Below, one piece after another: positions 40,906 through 49,255 of a DNA stretch of 64,000 bases; within the stretch, counting starts at the first letter, position 1, and each line of letters begins with the position of its first letter. Under the pieces are notes generated by a model that searched no databases, was not told the origin of the DNA, and worked only from the letters and a program-made list of their open reading frames with translations. The stretch is from NCBI GenBank assembly GCA_040414485.1, contig JBEDUK010000021.1, forward strand, positions 1 through 64,000, read 5' to 3'. The DNA is from JBEDUK01 sp040414485 (GTDB taxonomy: Bacteria > Actinomycetota > UBA4738). The translations under genes and the position numbers were made by a program.

Positions 40906-42373
40906 GGCCCCACCCAGACCATCGGTGGTCGTGCCGGCGGCGAAGCGGCCGACCGTCCCCGAGGCCGCAGCGGCGCCGGCCCTCACGCCCCGCCTGTTGA
41001 CCGGGTGGGGTCGCACGGCCGCCACCCTCGGATATGTGTCGAGCCCCACCTCCGCCCAGGATGTCGGTCGCGCGCTGGGCGCGGCGGGATCGCGCGGGGT
41101 GGTCGCCCGGGGCCTGGGGCGCAGTTACGGCGATCCGGCGCAGAACGCGGGCGGCGCGGTGCTGGACATGACCGCCTTGACCGGGATCCATCGCCTGGAT
41201 CTCGAGGGGCGAACCGTCACGGTCGCGGCCGGGACCAGCCTTGACGCGCTCATGCGCGCGCTGGTTCCGAGCGGCCTGCTCCTCCCCGTCATGCCGGGCA
41301 CGCGACTCGTCTCCGTTGGCGGCGCCATCGCAGCCGACGTGCACGGCAAGAACCACCACCGGGACGGCGGCTTCGCGGACCACGTCACGTCGATGGTGCT
41401 CATGGTGCCCGATGGCCGCCGGCTCGTCCTGACGCCCGACGGGACGCCCGACGCCTTCCGGGCGACGGGCGGTGGCATGGGGCTCACCGGCGTGATCCTG
41501 GAGGCGACGCTTCGGCTCCTCCCGATCGAGACGTCGTGGATCTCGGTGGACACCGAACGCGCGGACGACGTGGACGACCTCATGGAACGGATGGCCGGAT
41601 CGGACCACCGGTACCGCTACTCGGTCGCGTGGGTCGATGGCACGGCGAGACGGCGCGGTCTGGGCCGCGCGGTCCTGACCCGGGGCGATCACGCCCCGAT
41701 CGATGCCCTGCCGGCATCCGCTCGCCGGGATCCGCTCCGGTTCGATCCGAAGCCGCTGGTGGGCGTCCCAGCCGGTGTCCCGGGCTGGCTCCTCGGGGCC
41801 ATGGCCACACGGGCGTTCAATGCGGGCTGGTACCGGAAGGCGCCGCGCGAGGAGCACGCGCGGCCGAGACGGATGGCCTCGTTCTTCCACCCGCTCGACG
41901 CGGTGGCGAACTGGAACCGGCTGTACGGCCGCCGCGGGTTCGTCCAGTACCAGTTCGTCGTCCCGGACGGCGAGGAGGCCGCGCTGCGGGGCATCCTCGA
42001 ACGGCTCGCCGGATACGGGCACGCGTCGTTCCTGACGGTCCTGAAGCGATTCGGACCCGGCAGCGGCCTGCTGTCGTTCCCCATACCCGGGTGGACCCTG
42101 GCGGTGGACGTCCCGGCGCGCCCGGCCGGGCTCGGACCACTGCTCGATTCGTTCGACCGGAGGGTGGCGGACGCAGGAGGTCGCGTCTACCTCGCGAAGG
42201 ACGGTCGCATGCGCCCGGAGGCGGTGTCCGCCATGTACCCGGAACTGGAGCGATGGCGTCAGATCCGTGCCGAACTCGATCCGGGCGGCCTGATGCGCTC
42301 GGACCAGGCCCGGCGTCTCGGCCTGACGGACGGTCCCCGGCTACGAGCGTCGACCGGGGCGGTGTCGCGATGA
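40877..42373 (+). CDS. dprE1: Decaprenylphosphoryl-beta-D-ribose 2'-oxidase homolog
   Basis: 498 residues. FAD-binding (VAO-type): ARGLGRSYGDPAQNAGG, VMPGTRLVSVGGAIAADVHG, GGMGLTGVILEA. Near the C-terminus RFGPGSGLLSFPIPGW and YLAKDGRM follow; Lys441 in AKDGRM corresponds to the catalytic Lys of the tuberculosis enzyme. At the position of that enzyme's Cys387, the benzothiazinone target, this protein has Ala409 (GWTLAVDV). It oxidises the ribose 2'-OH of DPR, probably outside the inner leaflet. The 40-residue N-terminus is variable. A TTG at 40895 is another possible start; the ATG at 40877 overlaps the upstream gene by 29 bp. Confidence 0.9.
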   Translation: MDAGSTLAAEAPPRPSVVVPAAKRPTVPEAAAAPALTPRLLTGWGRTAATLGYVSSPTSAQDVGRALGAAGSRGVVARGLGRSYGDPAQNAGGAVLDMTALTGIHRLDLEGRTVTVAAGTSLDALMRALVPSGLLLPVMPGTRLVSVGGAIAADVHGKNHHRDGGFADHVTSMVLMVPDGRRLVLTPDGTPDAFRATGGGMGLTGVILEATLRLLPIETSWISVDTERADDVDDLMERMAGSDHRYRYSVAWVDGTARRRGLGRAVLTRGDHAPIDALPASARRDPLRFDPKPLVGVPAGVPGWLLGAMATRAFNAGWYRKAPREEHARPRRMASFFHPLDAVANWNRLYGRRGFVQYQFVVPDGEEAALRGILERLAGYGHASFLTVLKRFGPGSGLLSFPIPGWTLAVDVPARPAGLGPLLDSFDRRVADAGGRVYLAKDGRMRPEAVSAMYPELERWRQIRAELDPGGLMRSDQARRLGLTDGPRLRASTGAVSR

Positions 42374-43128
42374 AGGACGCCGTCGGCTCCGTCGCCACCG
42401 TCGCAGTCTTCGGCGCCGCATCCGACATCGCCGGCGAGACCGTTCGGCTGCTCGCGTCGCAGGGGGCGCGTGACGTCGTGCTCGCCGCGCGCAAGTCCGA
42501 ACGCCTCGAGCCGCTCGCCGCCGGGCTGCGCACGGAGTGGGGCACCTCTGTCCGGATGATCGAGTTCGACGCCGACGCGTTCGACACGCACGACGCCGTC
42601 GTCGCGGACGCCTTCCGCGGCCGGGACGTCGACCTGGTGCTGGTCGCGTTCGGCGTGCTCGGCGACCAGTCGGCGGCGGAGCAAGACGGGGAGGCCGCGA
42701 TCGGCGTGGTGCAGACGAACTTCGTCGGCGCGGTATCCGTGCTCGTTCCGGTCGCGGAACGGATGCGGGCGCAGGGCCACGGCACCATCGTCGTGCTCTC
42801 GTCCGTTGCCGGCGAGCGCGGCCGGGCGTCGAACTTCGTCTACGGCTCGTCGAAAGCCGGGCTCGACGCGTTCTGTCAGGGCCTGGGCGACCGCCTCCAC
42901 GGGAGCGGCGTCACCGTCACCGTTGTCCGGCCGGGCTTCGTCATGTCGAAGATGACCGCTGGGATGTCGCCCCGCCCGCTCTCGGCCTCCACGGAGGACG
43001 TCGCCGACGCCATCGTGGCCGCCGTGCGGTCCGGGCGCGAGACGGTCTGGGTGCCGCCCACGCTCCGCTGGGTCATGTCGGCGCTGCGGCACGTGCCCCG
43101 TTCGGCGTTCCGGAGGTTGGACCTGTGA
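42370..43128 (+). CDS. dprE2: Decaprenylphosphoryl-2-keto-ribose reductase homolog
   Basis: 252-residue SDR that reduces the 2'-keto intermediate with NADH to give decaprenylphosphoryl-arabinose. FGAASDIAGETVRLLA is the cofactor motif, LAARKSERLEPLAA follows, and VVLSSVAGERGRASNFVYGSSKAG carries the catalytic Ser-Tyr-Lys. The ATG overlaps the dprE1 stop (ATGA), so the pair is translationally coupled as in mycobacteria. The identification rests on that coupling and the matching sequence; a stand-alone search would be expected to hit Rv3791. Confidence 0.88.
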   Translation: MKDAVGSVATVAVFGAASDIAGETVRLLASQGARDVVLAARKSERLEPLAAGLRTEWGTSVRMIEFDADAFDTHDAVVADAFRGRDVDLVLVAFGVLGDQSAAEQDGEAAIGVVQTNFVGAVSVLVPVAERMRAQGHGTIVVLSSVAGERGRASNFVYGSSKAGLDAFCQGLGDRLHGSGVTVTVVRPGFVMSKMTAGMSPRPLSASTEDVADAIVAAVRSGRETVWVPPTLRWVMSALRHVPRSAFRRLDL

Positions 43129-44438
43129 CGATGGTCGACCCCGCCGACGACGTGACGGCGGCGGAGCGGGAACCGAGCGGTGGCGCCGGCCTACCTGCCA
43201 GCCGTTCCGAACGCCTCGGGAAGCGCGGGGTCCATGTCGCCCCCCGCACTGGGCGGAGCGGGCGCATCGTGCGCCGGACCATCGTGACGATCGCCGTGCT
43301 CCTGATCCTGCCGGTGTGGTCGTTCGCGCACGCGATGACCGCGCCGGGCAGCGCGCCGCTGTCCGCGCGGGCGGTCGAGTGGATCAGCGATCACGGGGGC
43401 CGTCCCCTGGTCGTGTGGGCCGAGAAGGTCTGGCTGGACCACCACAAGCCCCCCGTGGGCGGATCGCCGGTGGGCGGGATCCCGACGGTGGGTCCGGCAG
43501 GCGGCCCGAACCAGAACAGGACGCCCGGGGCGCCGGGAACGTCCCGCCTCGTGGCGGCCCATCTGCGGCGACCGAGCAACGTGGCGCCGATCGTCGCCCA
43601 TCCGCTTCCGCATGAAGGCGTGTGGCAACCGCTCGGCCGAACGGTCGGCGGCGCGCAGTCGATGTACGCGGCGTTCTTCCGGCCGGACCGGGTTCATACG
43701 AGCCTGGTGTCCGGCGTGGTGTGGATGGATCCGACGCTACTCTCCGCGCGCCTGGTCCCCGGCGTGCAGGATCCCGGCGGCGGCGGGTGGGGGCAATGGT
43801 ACGGCGAGGTTCCGAGGTGGGCTCGCGGCGCCCTGGTGTCGGCATTCAACGCCGGCTTCTACCTCCGCGAATCGCAGGGCGGCTTCTACGCGAACGGCCG
43901 GTACGCGAAGCCGCTTCTGAACGGCGCCGCGTCTCTGGTCATCTACCGGAACGGCACCGCGAACGTCGGGGCGTGGGGACGGGACGTCCGGATGACGCCG
44001 GACGTGGTCGCCGTTCGCCAGAACCTCCGGTTGATCGTCGACAACGGCCGCCCGGTCGCCGGCCTCACCGCGGACACCAGCAACACGTGGGGCGCCACGT
44101 ACGGCAACACCGTGCTCGCGTGGCGATCGGCGGTCGGCGTGACGAAGGACGGCGCGTTGCTGTTCGGCGCGGGCGACGGACTGTCGGCCGTCTCGCTCGC
44201 GAGCGTCATGCAGCGCGCCGGAGCGGTGCGGGCCATGGAGATGGACATCAACCACGTCTGGGTCACGTTCAACACCTACAAGCCGAACCCGCATTCGCCC
44301 TACGGCGCCACGAGCGCGGCGCTCCTGCCGGGCATGTGGTATCACCCGGACCGGTACCTGAAGCTCGACGAGCGGGACTTCGTCGCGATGTTCGCGCGTC
44401 CGCCGTCGACGCTTCGAATGACGCCTGCTCACGGCTGA
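43125..44438 (+). CDS. Phosphodiester glycosidase (NAGPA/DUF2233)-like membrane-anchored protein
   Basis: 437 residues. A basic N-terminus leads to one membrane helix (TIVTIAVLLILPVWSFAHAM), then a Pro/Gly-rich linker (about 100-150) and a C-terminal domain of about 240 residues: SAFNAGFYLRESQGGFYANG, SLVIYRNG, RQNLRLIVDNGRP and AMEMDINHVWVTF match the phosphodiester glycosidase fold. It would face the cell wall. The GTG at 43125 overlaps the dprE2 stop by 4 bp and is 8 bases from GGAGG, so it is co-translated with the DPA genes. I infer a job in arabinan or lipid-linked sugar turnover, perhaps cleaving a sugar phosphodiester; untested. Confidence 0.77.
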   Translation: MTMVDPADDVTAAEREPSGGAGLPASRSERLGKRGVHVAPRTGRSGRIVRRTIVTIAVLLILPVWSFAHAMTAPGSAPLSARAVEWISDHGGRPLVVWAEKVWLDHHKPPVGGSPVGGIPTVGPAGGPNQNRTPGAPGTSRLVAAHLRRPSNVAPIVAHPLPHEGVWQPLGRTVGGAQSMYAAFFRPDRVHTSLVSGVVWMDPTLLSARLVPGVQDPGGGGWGQWYGEVPRWARGALVSAFNAGFYLRESQGGFYANGRYAKPLLNGAASLVIYRNGTANVGAWGRDVRMTPDVVAVRQNLRLIVDNGRPVAGLTADTSNTWGATYGNTVLAWRSAVGVTKDGALLFGAGDGLSAVSLASVMQRAGAVRAMEMDINHVWVTFNTYKPNPHSPYGATSAALLPGMWYHPDRYLKLDERDFVAMFARPPSTLRMTPAHG

Positions 44439-44461
44439 GAACGGTCCAACCAGCCGCTGAG

Positions 44462-44467
44462 TACGCT
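44462..44467 (+). promoter_or_regulatory. -10 element TACGCT of the dehydratase gene
   Basis: TACGCT is 8 bases before the GTG at 44476, with no ribosome-binding site between; leaderless start. Confidence 0.5.
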
Positions 44468-44475
44468 CTGGCGTC

Positions 44476-45438
44476 GTGATCACACTCGCCGACGTGGAGG
44501 CGGCCGCGGCGCGCCTTCGGGGCGTCGCCAACCCGACGCCCGTGATGACCTCCGGCACGCTGGACGAGCTGACCGGCGGCCGGGTCTTCCTCAAGGCCGA
44601 ATCGTTCCAACGGGCCGGCGCGTTCAAGTTCCGCGGCGCCTACAGCCGCATCTCCGCCCTGACGCCGGCCGAGCGCGCGCGGGGGGTCGTGGCCTTCTCC
44701 TCGGGGAACCACGCTCAGGCCGTCGCCCTCGCCGCCCGTCTGGTCGGCGCGCCCGCGGTGATCGTGATGCCGGCGGACGCACCGGCCGCGAAGCTCGCGG
44801 CGACGCGCGCCTACGGCGCCGAGGTCGTCACGTTCGACCGGCGGACCGATGATCGCGAGGCCATCGCCGCAGCTCTGGCCCAGGACCGCGGGTGCACGCT
44901 GGTTCGGCCGTACGACGATGCGCTGGTCATGGCGGGCCAGGGAACCGCGGCGCTGGAGTTGATCCAAGAAGTACAGCAACTTGACCATCTGATCGTCCCG
45001 GTCGGCGGGGGAGGACTGATCGCCGGCTCCGCGACCGTCGCGCGCGCGCTCCTGCCGCCCATCCGCATCACCGGCGTCGAGCCGGAGGCCGCCGACGACA
45101 CGCGCCGCTCCATGGCGGCCGGCGAGCGGGTCACGATCGCCGTTCCCGAGACGATCGCCGATGGCCTCGCGGTCACCACGCCGGGAGAGCTCACGTTCGA
45201 GGTGAACCGGCGCCTGGTGGACGACGTGCTCGCGGTCTCCGACGAACAGATCGTCGACGCCATGGCGTTCGCGTTCGACCGCATGAAGCTAGTGATCGAA
45301 CCGAGTGGCGCGGTGGGGCTCGCGGCGCTCCTCACCGGAGCGGTCCGTGTGTCCGGTGCCCGGGCGGGGGTGATCGTGTCCGGCGGCAACGTCGGCGCCG
45401 AGCGCTTCGCGGAGCTGATCGCGGGACGCCGCCGCTGA
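44476..45438 (+). CDS. Threonine/serine dehydratase (PLP fold type II)
   Basis: 320 residues. PLP Lys in FQRAGAFKFRGAY; the phosphate-binding loop as VPVGGGGLIAGSA; SSGNHAQAVALAA is the substrate Asn loop. The C-terminal end (VIVSGGNV) closes the catalytic domain; there is no regulatory ACT domain, so it is the short catabolic or serine-racemase-like type. It would deaminate threonine to 2-oxobutanoate or serine to pyruvate, or racemise serine; these cannot be told apart here. GTG start behind a leaderless promoter. Confidence 0.85.
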   Translation: MITLADVEAAAARLRGVANPTPVMTSGTLDELTGGRVFLKAESFQRAGAFKFRGAYSRISALTPAERARGVVAFSSGNHAQAVALAARLVGAPAVIVMPADAPAAKLAATRAYGAEVVTFDRRTDDREAIAAALAQDRGCTLVRPYDDALVMAGQGTAALELIQEVQQLDHLIVPVGGGGLIAGSATVARALLPPIRITGVEPEAADDTRRSMAAGERVTIAVPETIADGLAVTTPGELTFEVNRRLVDDVLAVSDEQIVDAMAFAFDRMKLVIEPSGAVGLAALLTGAVRVSGARAGVIVSGGNVGAERFAELIAGRRR

Positions 45439-45462
45439 CCGGGTCGAAGGACCGCCGCTGTT

Positions 45463-46329
45463 CTAGTCGCGCCCGACCGGGTCCATCACCTCGGCCGCAT
45501 AGCGCTCGAGCACGTCCGCAAGCGCCGCAGGCTCGACCTGGGGCGCGGCGATCACCACGCGAGACGCCCCGAGCGTCGCAAGCCCACGGGTCTCGTCCGC
45601 CGTTCGCGGCGAAGCCAAGGTGATCTCGACGGCGTCCGGATCGCGCCCGGCGCCCTCGGCGGCGGCGCGCATCTCGCCGATCAGCGGCCGCAGCGCATCG
45701 CCGCCGCTGGCGGGAAAGAAGCCGTCGCCCAGGCGGCCGGCCCGGCGCGCCGCCGCGGGCGAATGGCCGCCGACCACGATCGGCACACCGTCCGGGCGCA
45801 CCGGATGCGGGTAGCTCTTCGCGCCTTCGAACTCGAAGTACCTGCCGCGAAACGACGGCGACTCCTGCGTCCAGAGCGTCCGCAAGATGGCGATCGCCTC
45901 CTCCATCCGCGCCGCGCGATCCTCGAACGGGACGCCGATCGCGTCGAACTCCTCGCGCAGCCAGCCGGCTCCGACGCCCAGGATCGCCCGGCCGCCGGTC
46001 AGGACGTCGAGCGTGGCGACCTCCTTCGCCAGGATCACGGGATTGCGCTGCGGCAGGATGAGGATGCCGGTGGCCAGGCGGATCGAGGAGGTCTGCGCGC
46101 CGGCCCACGCGAGCCACAGGAGCGGGTCCGGGATCGGCGCATCCTCGGGACCGGGCATGCGGCCGCTCCGCGAGTACGGGTACGTGGAGCCGTAGCCCGC
46201 CGGCACCACCACGTGCTCCACGGTCCAGAGCGACTCGAATCCGAGCCGCTCCGCCGTCTGGGCGAGCGTGACAGCGCGCTCCGGGCGGGCCCACGCGCCC
46301 GCGTTCGCGAACGAGATGCCGAACTTCAC
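45463..46329 (-). CDS. LLM-class (F420-type) oxidoreductase
   Basis: 288 residues, luciferase-like TIM barrel. VKFGISFANAG at the start, WTVEHVVVPAGY, LATGILILPQRNPVILAKEVATLDVLTGGR and GVGAGWLREEF are typical of the TIGR03619-like F420-dependent subgroup. The cofactor assignment (F420 rather than FMN) is from the family pattern and the actinobacterial setting; substrate unknown. The GTG at 46329 is 8 bases behind a minus-strand TAGGGT, so I use it rather than the longer frame from 46407. Confidence 0.86.
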   Translation of the reverse strand: MKFGISFANAGAWARPERAVTLAQTAERLGFESLWTVEHVVVPAGYGSTYPYSRSGRMPGPEDAPIPDPLLWLAWAGAQTSSIRLATGILILPQRNPVILAKEVATLDVLTGGRAILGVGAGWLREEFDAIGVPFEDRAARMEEAIAILRTLWTQESPSFRGRYFEFEGAKSYPHPVRPDGVPIVVGGHSPAAARRAGRLGDGFFPASGGDALRPLIGEMRAAAEGAGRDPDAVEITLASPRTADETRGLATLGASRVVIAAPQVEPAALADVLERYAAEVMDPVGRD

Positions 46330-46337
46330 CGGCCGCA

Positions 46338-46343
46338 ACCCTA
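46338..46343 (-). promoter_or_regulatory. -10 element TAGGGT of the LLM oxidoreductase gene
   Basis: Minus-strand TAGGGT is 8 bases before the GTG at 46329, identical in sequence to the hexamer before the mannosyltransferase GTG at 10970. Confidence 0.5.
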
Positions 46344-46433
46344 TCCGTGGGCCGGCCACGCCCGCGTCGGGCGATGCCCATATACTCCGCTGGAGCGGCC
46401 CGCCCACGCGGACCGTCCTTCCCCGAAGTGCCG

Positions 46434-48023
46434 GTGAACCAGCACGTGAGGGGTCGCGTCCTGCTGCTCGACGAGTCGTTCACTCCGCCGGAGCCCGACG
46501 GGGATCCCGTCGCCGTCGTGGACGTCGGTTCGAACTCAGGACGCGTGGTGGTCCTTCGGGCCAGGTCGGCCGGGTACCTGGAGGTGCTTGCCGACAGCCG
46601 CGCGCCGTTCCGGCTGGCATCCGATCTGGGCCAGGACGGAAGCGGACGGCTGTCGGACGGCATCATCGACCGGGCGTGCCGGGCGCTCCGCGACTTCCGG
46701 GCGCTCGCGGAGTCGACCGGCTCCGGTGCCCTCGTCGCGGTGGCCACGTCCGCGGTTCGGGAGGCCACGAACGCCGACGAGCTCGTCGTGCGGGCGCGCG
46801 AGGTCGCCGGCGTGGAGGTGACCGTGATCGACGGCGATCGCGAGGCCGAATTCGCCTTCGCGGGAGCCATCAACGAGCTGCCCGTGGATCACGGGATCGT
46901 GATGGACATCGGGGGCGGGAGCCTCGAACTGACGCTCTTCCGCGACCGCGAGACGCGGCGCTCGTGGACGCTGCCCCTGGGCGCGCTTCGGCTCTCCGAG
47001 CGGTTCTTTCGCAGCGATCCTCCCGCCTCGAAGGAGGTGAACGAGCTCCGCAAGCACGTCGCGGCCCTCCTCGACGACGCCGGCGTTCCGCGGCTCGAGC
47101 CTGACGGCCGGCTGGTCGGCACCGGCGGGAGCGTGCGGAACCTCGCCAAGATCGACCGCCAGGCCAGGACCTATCCGATCCTGCGCCTGCACGGCTACGT
47201 GCTCACGCGGCCCCGTCTGGAGGATCTGACGGGCAGGCTGGGGTCCCGTCGTGCCTCGCGACGCGGGCAGATCAACGGGCTGAACGCCGATCGGGTGGAT
47301 TCGATCGTGGGCGGCGCGCTTGCGGCGCTGGGCGTCGCCGAACGCGTGGACGCGCCCGAGTTCTGGGTGTCCGGCCAGGGCCTCCGCGAGGGGGTGGCGC
47401 TGGATGCGCTCGGTTTGCGGCCCGCGCCGGTCGAGGCGGTGCGACGGTCGTCGGTCACGGCGACGGCTTCCCGGTTCGCGACCTGGGAGCCGGCTCGGGC
47501 GCACCGCAGGGCGCGTGTGGCCCTTCGGCTTTCCGCGGCGCTCGATCCGGAGGCCGGGCCGAAGGGCCGCGAACTGCTCGAGCACGCCGCGACCCTTCTT
47601 GACGCCGGCCGGAGCCTGGATTACTACCGGCGCTTCGAACACACCGCCGACGTCATCACCAACGGCGACCTCGCGGGCTTTACGCATCGGCGGCTCGCCC
47701 AGCTCGCCGCGATCGTCCGGTTCGCCGGCAGCGGCCGGTCGCGGATCGCCGACTACCGCCCGCTGTTGACCTCCGCGGACCGGCCGGCCGTGGCGCGCGC
47801 CTCCACCCTGCTGGAACTCGCCGACGAGGTCGATCACCGGCTTCCTCCGGGCGACGAGGGCGCGCTGGCGATCGAGGAGCGCGACCGGACGGTCGTCATC
47901 CGGGTGCCGCTCTTCGATCCGTGGCTCCAGGAGCATCTGGCGCGACGGTTCGCCGGCGTCTTCCGGCGGCGCCTCCGCTTCGCCGAACCCGGGATCAGGG
48001 TCGCCGGCCGGGTCGGCGACTAG
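46434..48023 (+). CDS. Ppx/GppA-family exopolyphosphatase/pppGpp phosphatase
   Basis: 529 residues. The ASKHA-type fold is seen in AVVDVGSNSGRVVVLRA (phosphate-1), ATSAVREATNADELV, DIGGGSLELTLF (phosphate-2) and GTGGSVRNLAKID. The C-terminal part (about 355-450) is helical and resembles the HD-like domain of longer Ppx proteins, though an HD pair is not clear (LLDAGRSLDYYRRFEHTADV). It would hydrolyse polyphosphate and perhaps pppGpp, linking it to stress responses. The GTG at 46434 is chosen; a GTG at 46428 is possible. A TATACT hexamer is at 46381-46386. Confidence 0.87.
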   Translation: MNQHVRGRVLLLDESFTPPEPDGDPVAVVDVGSNSGRVVVLRARSAGYLEVLADSRAPFRLASDLGQDGSGRLSDGIIDRACRALRDFRALAESTGSGALVAVATSAVREATNADELVVRAREVAGVEVTVIDGDREAEFAFAGAINELPVDHGIVMDIGGGSLELTLFRDRETRRSWTLPLGALRLSERFFRSDPPASKEVNELRKHVAALLDDAGVPRLEPDGRLVGTGGSVRNLAKIDRQARTYPILRLHGYVLTRPRLEDLTGRLGSRRASRRGQINGLNADRVDSIVGGALAALGVAERVDAPEFWVSGQGLREGVALDALGLRPAPVEAVRRSSVTATASRFATWEPARAHRRARVALRLSAALDPEAGPKGRELLEHAATLLDAGRSLDYYRRFEHTADVITNGDLAGFTHRRLAQLAAIVRFAGSGRSRIADYRPLLTSADRPAVARASTLLELADEVDHRLPPGDEGALAIEERDRTVVIRVPLFDPWLQEHLARRFAGVFRRRLRFAEPGIRVAGRVGD

Positions 48024-48050
48024 AGACCGCTCGGGAGAGGACACGCGGCC

Positions 48051-49076
48051 ATGGAAGTTCTCGTGCTCGGCGGGACGCGATTCCTCGGCCGCGCGTTCGC
48101 GGAGGAGGCCCTCGGCCGCGGACATCGCCTCACCCTCTTCAACCGAGGGGAGTCGAACCCCGGCCTGTTTTCCCAAGCCGAACGCATCGCCGGCGACCGC
48201 GACGGAGGCCTCGAGGCGCTGCGCGGTCGGTCCTTCGACGCCGTGCTGGACACATCGGGCTATGTGCCCCGCGTGGTCCGAGCCTCCGCCGAACTCCTCG
48301 CCGGCCGCACCGGCCTGTACGTGTTCGTCTCGTCGATCTCCGTGTACGCGAACGAGGCCGTTCCGGGGCAGGACGAATCGGCGCCGGTCGCAACCATCGC
48401 GGACCCTTCGGTCGAGGAGATCACCGGTGAGACCTACGGGGCGCTCAAGGCGCTGTGCGAGGAGGAGGTCGTTCGCCTCCACGGCGCTCGCGCGATGATC
48501 ATCCGGCCCGGTCTGATCGTCGGCCCGCACGACGCTTCGGACCGGTTCACGTACTGGGTCGACCGCGTCGCCCGGGGAGGGGAGATCCTGGCGCCTGACG
48601 GACCCGACTACCGGACGCAGTTCATCGACGTGCGGGACCTGGCGGCGTGGATGCTCGACCTGCTCGAGCGCGAGCAAACCGGAGACGTCGGCGCGCGCTC
48701 ACCCGCCGGAACGGTCTTCAACGCCACCGGCCCCGAACGACCCCTTCGTCTCGGCGATCTCATGGACGTCTGCCATCGCGTGTCCGGCTCCGACACCACG
48801 TTCGTCTGGGCCGATGAGGCCTTCCTCCTCGAACAGGGCGTGCAGCCATGGATCGAACTGCCGCTGTGGATCCCGGGCGAGGAGGGTGTGGGAGGAAACG
48901 CGTTCGACATCTCCAGGGCGCTCGCGGCCGGGCTGCGATTCCGGCCGCTGGAGGAGACGGTGGCCGACACCCTGGCATGGTCGCGGTCCCGACCCGAGGA
49001 CCATCCGTTCCGCGCCGGCCTGTCCGCTGAACGCGAATCGGAGCTCCTTCGAGCCTGGCACGACCGAATGGGCTGA
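48051..49076 (+). CDS. NAD-dependent epimerase/dehydratase (atypical SDR)
   Basis: 341 residues. MEVLVLGGTRFLGRAFA is the cofactor motif (GGTxFLG, with R before F), followed by RGHRLTLFNRGES. VFVSSISVYAN carries the Ser of the catalytic set; the usual YxxxK is not clear (TYGALKALCEE has Y-G-A-L-K and fits). Sequences of this kind are annotated as epimerases or reductases of unknown substrate; HRLTLFNRG resembles the RNA-binding CSP41-like group. The reading frame begins 27 bases after the Ppx stop with a GGGAGAGGA site, so the two are probably co-transcribed. Confidence 0.83.
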   Translation: MEVLVLGGTRFLGRAFAEEALGRGHRLTLFNRGESNPGLFSQAERIAGDRDGGLEALRGRSFDAVLDTSGYVPRVVRASAELLAGRTGLYVFVSSISVYANEAVPGQDESAPVATIADPSVEEITGETYGALKALCEEEVVRLHGARAMIIRPGLIVGPHDASDRFTYWVDRVARGGEILAPDGPDYRTQFIDVRDLAAWMLDLLEREQTGDVGARSPAGTVFNATGPERPLRLGDLMDVCHRVSGSDTTFVWADEAFLLEQGVQPWIELPLWIPGEEGVGGNAFDISRALAAGLRFRPLEETVADTLAWSRSRPEDHPFRAGLSAERESELLRAWHDRMG

Positions 49077-49255
49077 GAAACGCTCGTCGGCTCCTGGGAT
49101 GTGGGCCGAACGCCCTCTACCCTGAGCCGGAGTCGACCGGTAGACTCATCTTCGGGAGGGTTCATCCCATAAGGCGCGAATCACGCGCTGTACAGCCCAC
49201 CGGCTGGCGCGTCGATGACTGCGTCGAGGGCGCCTGCGGACGCGGAGGAGTTCTG

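Noticed and set aside
46536..48677. A 713-codon minus-strand frame
   Set aside because: Lies opposite Ppx/GppA and the epimerase gene, both with good motifs. Shadow.
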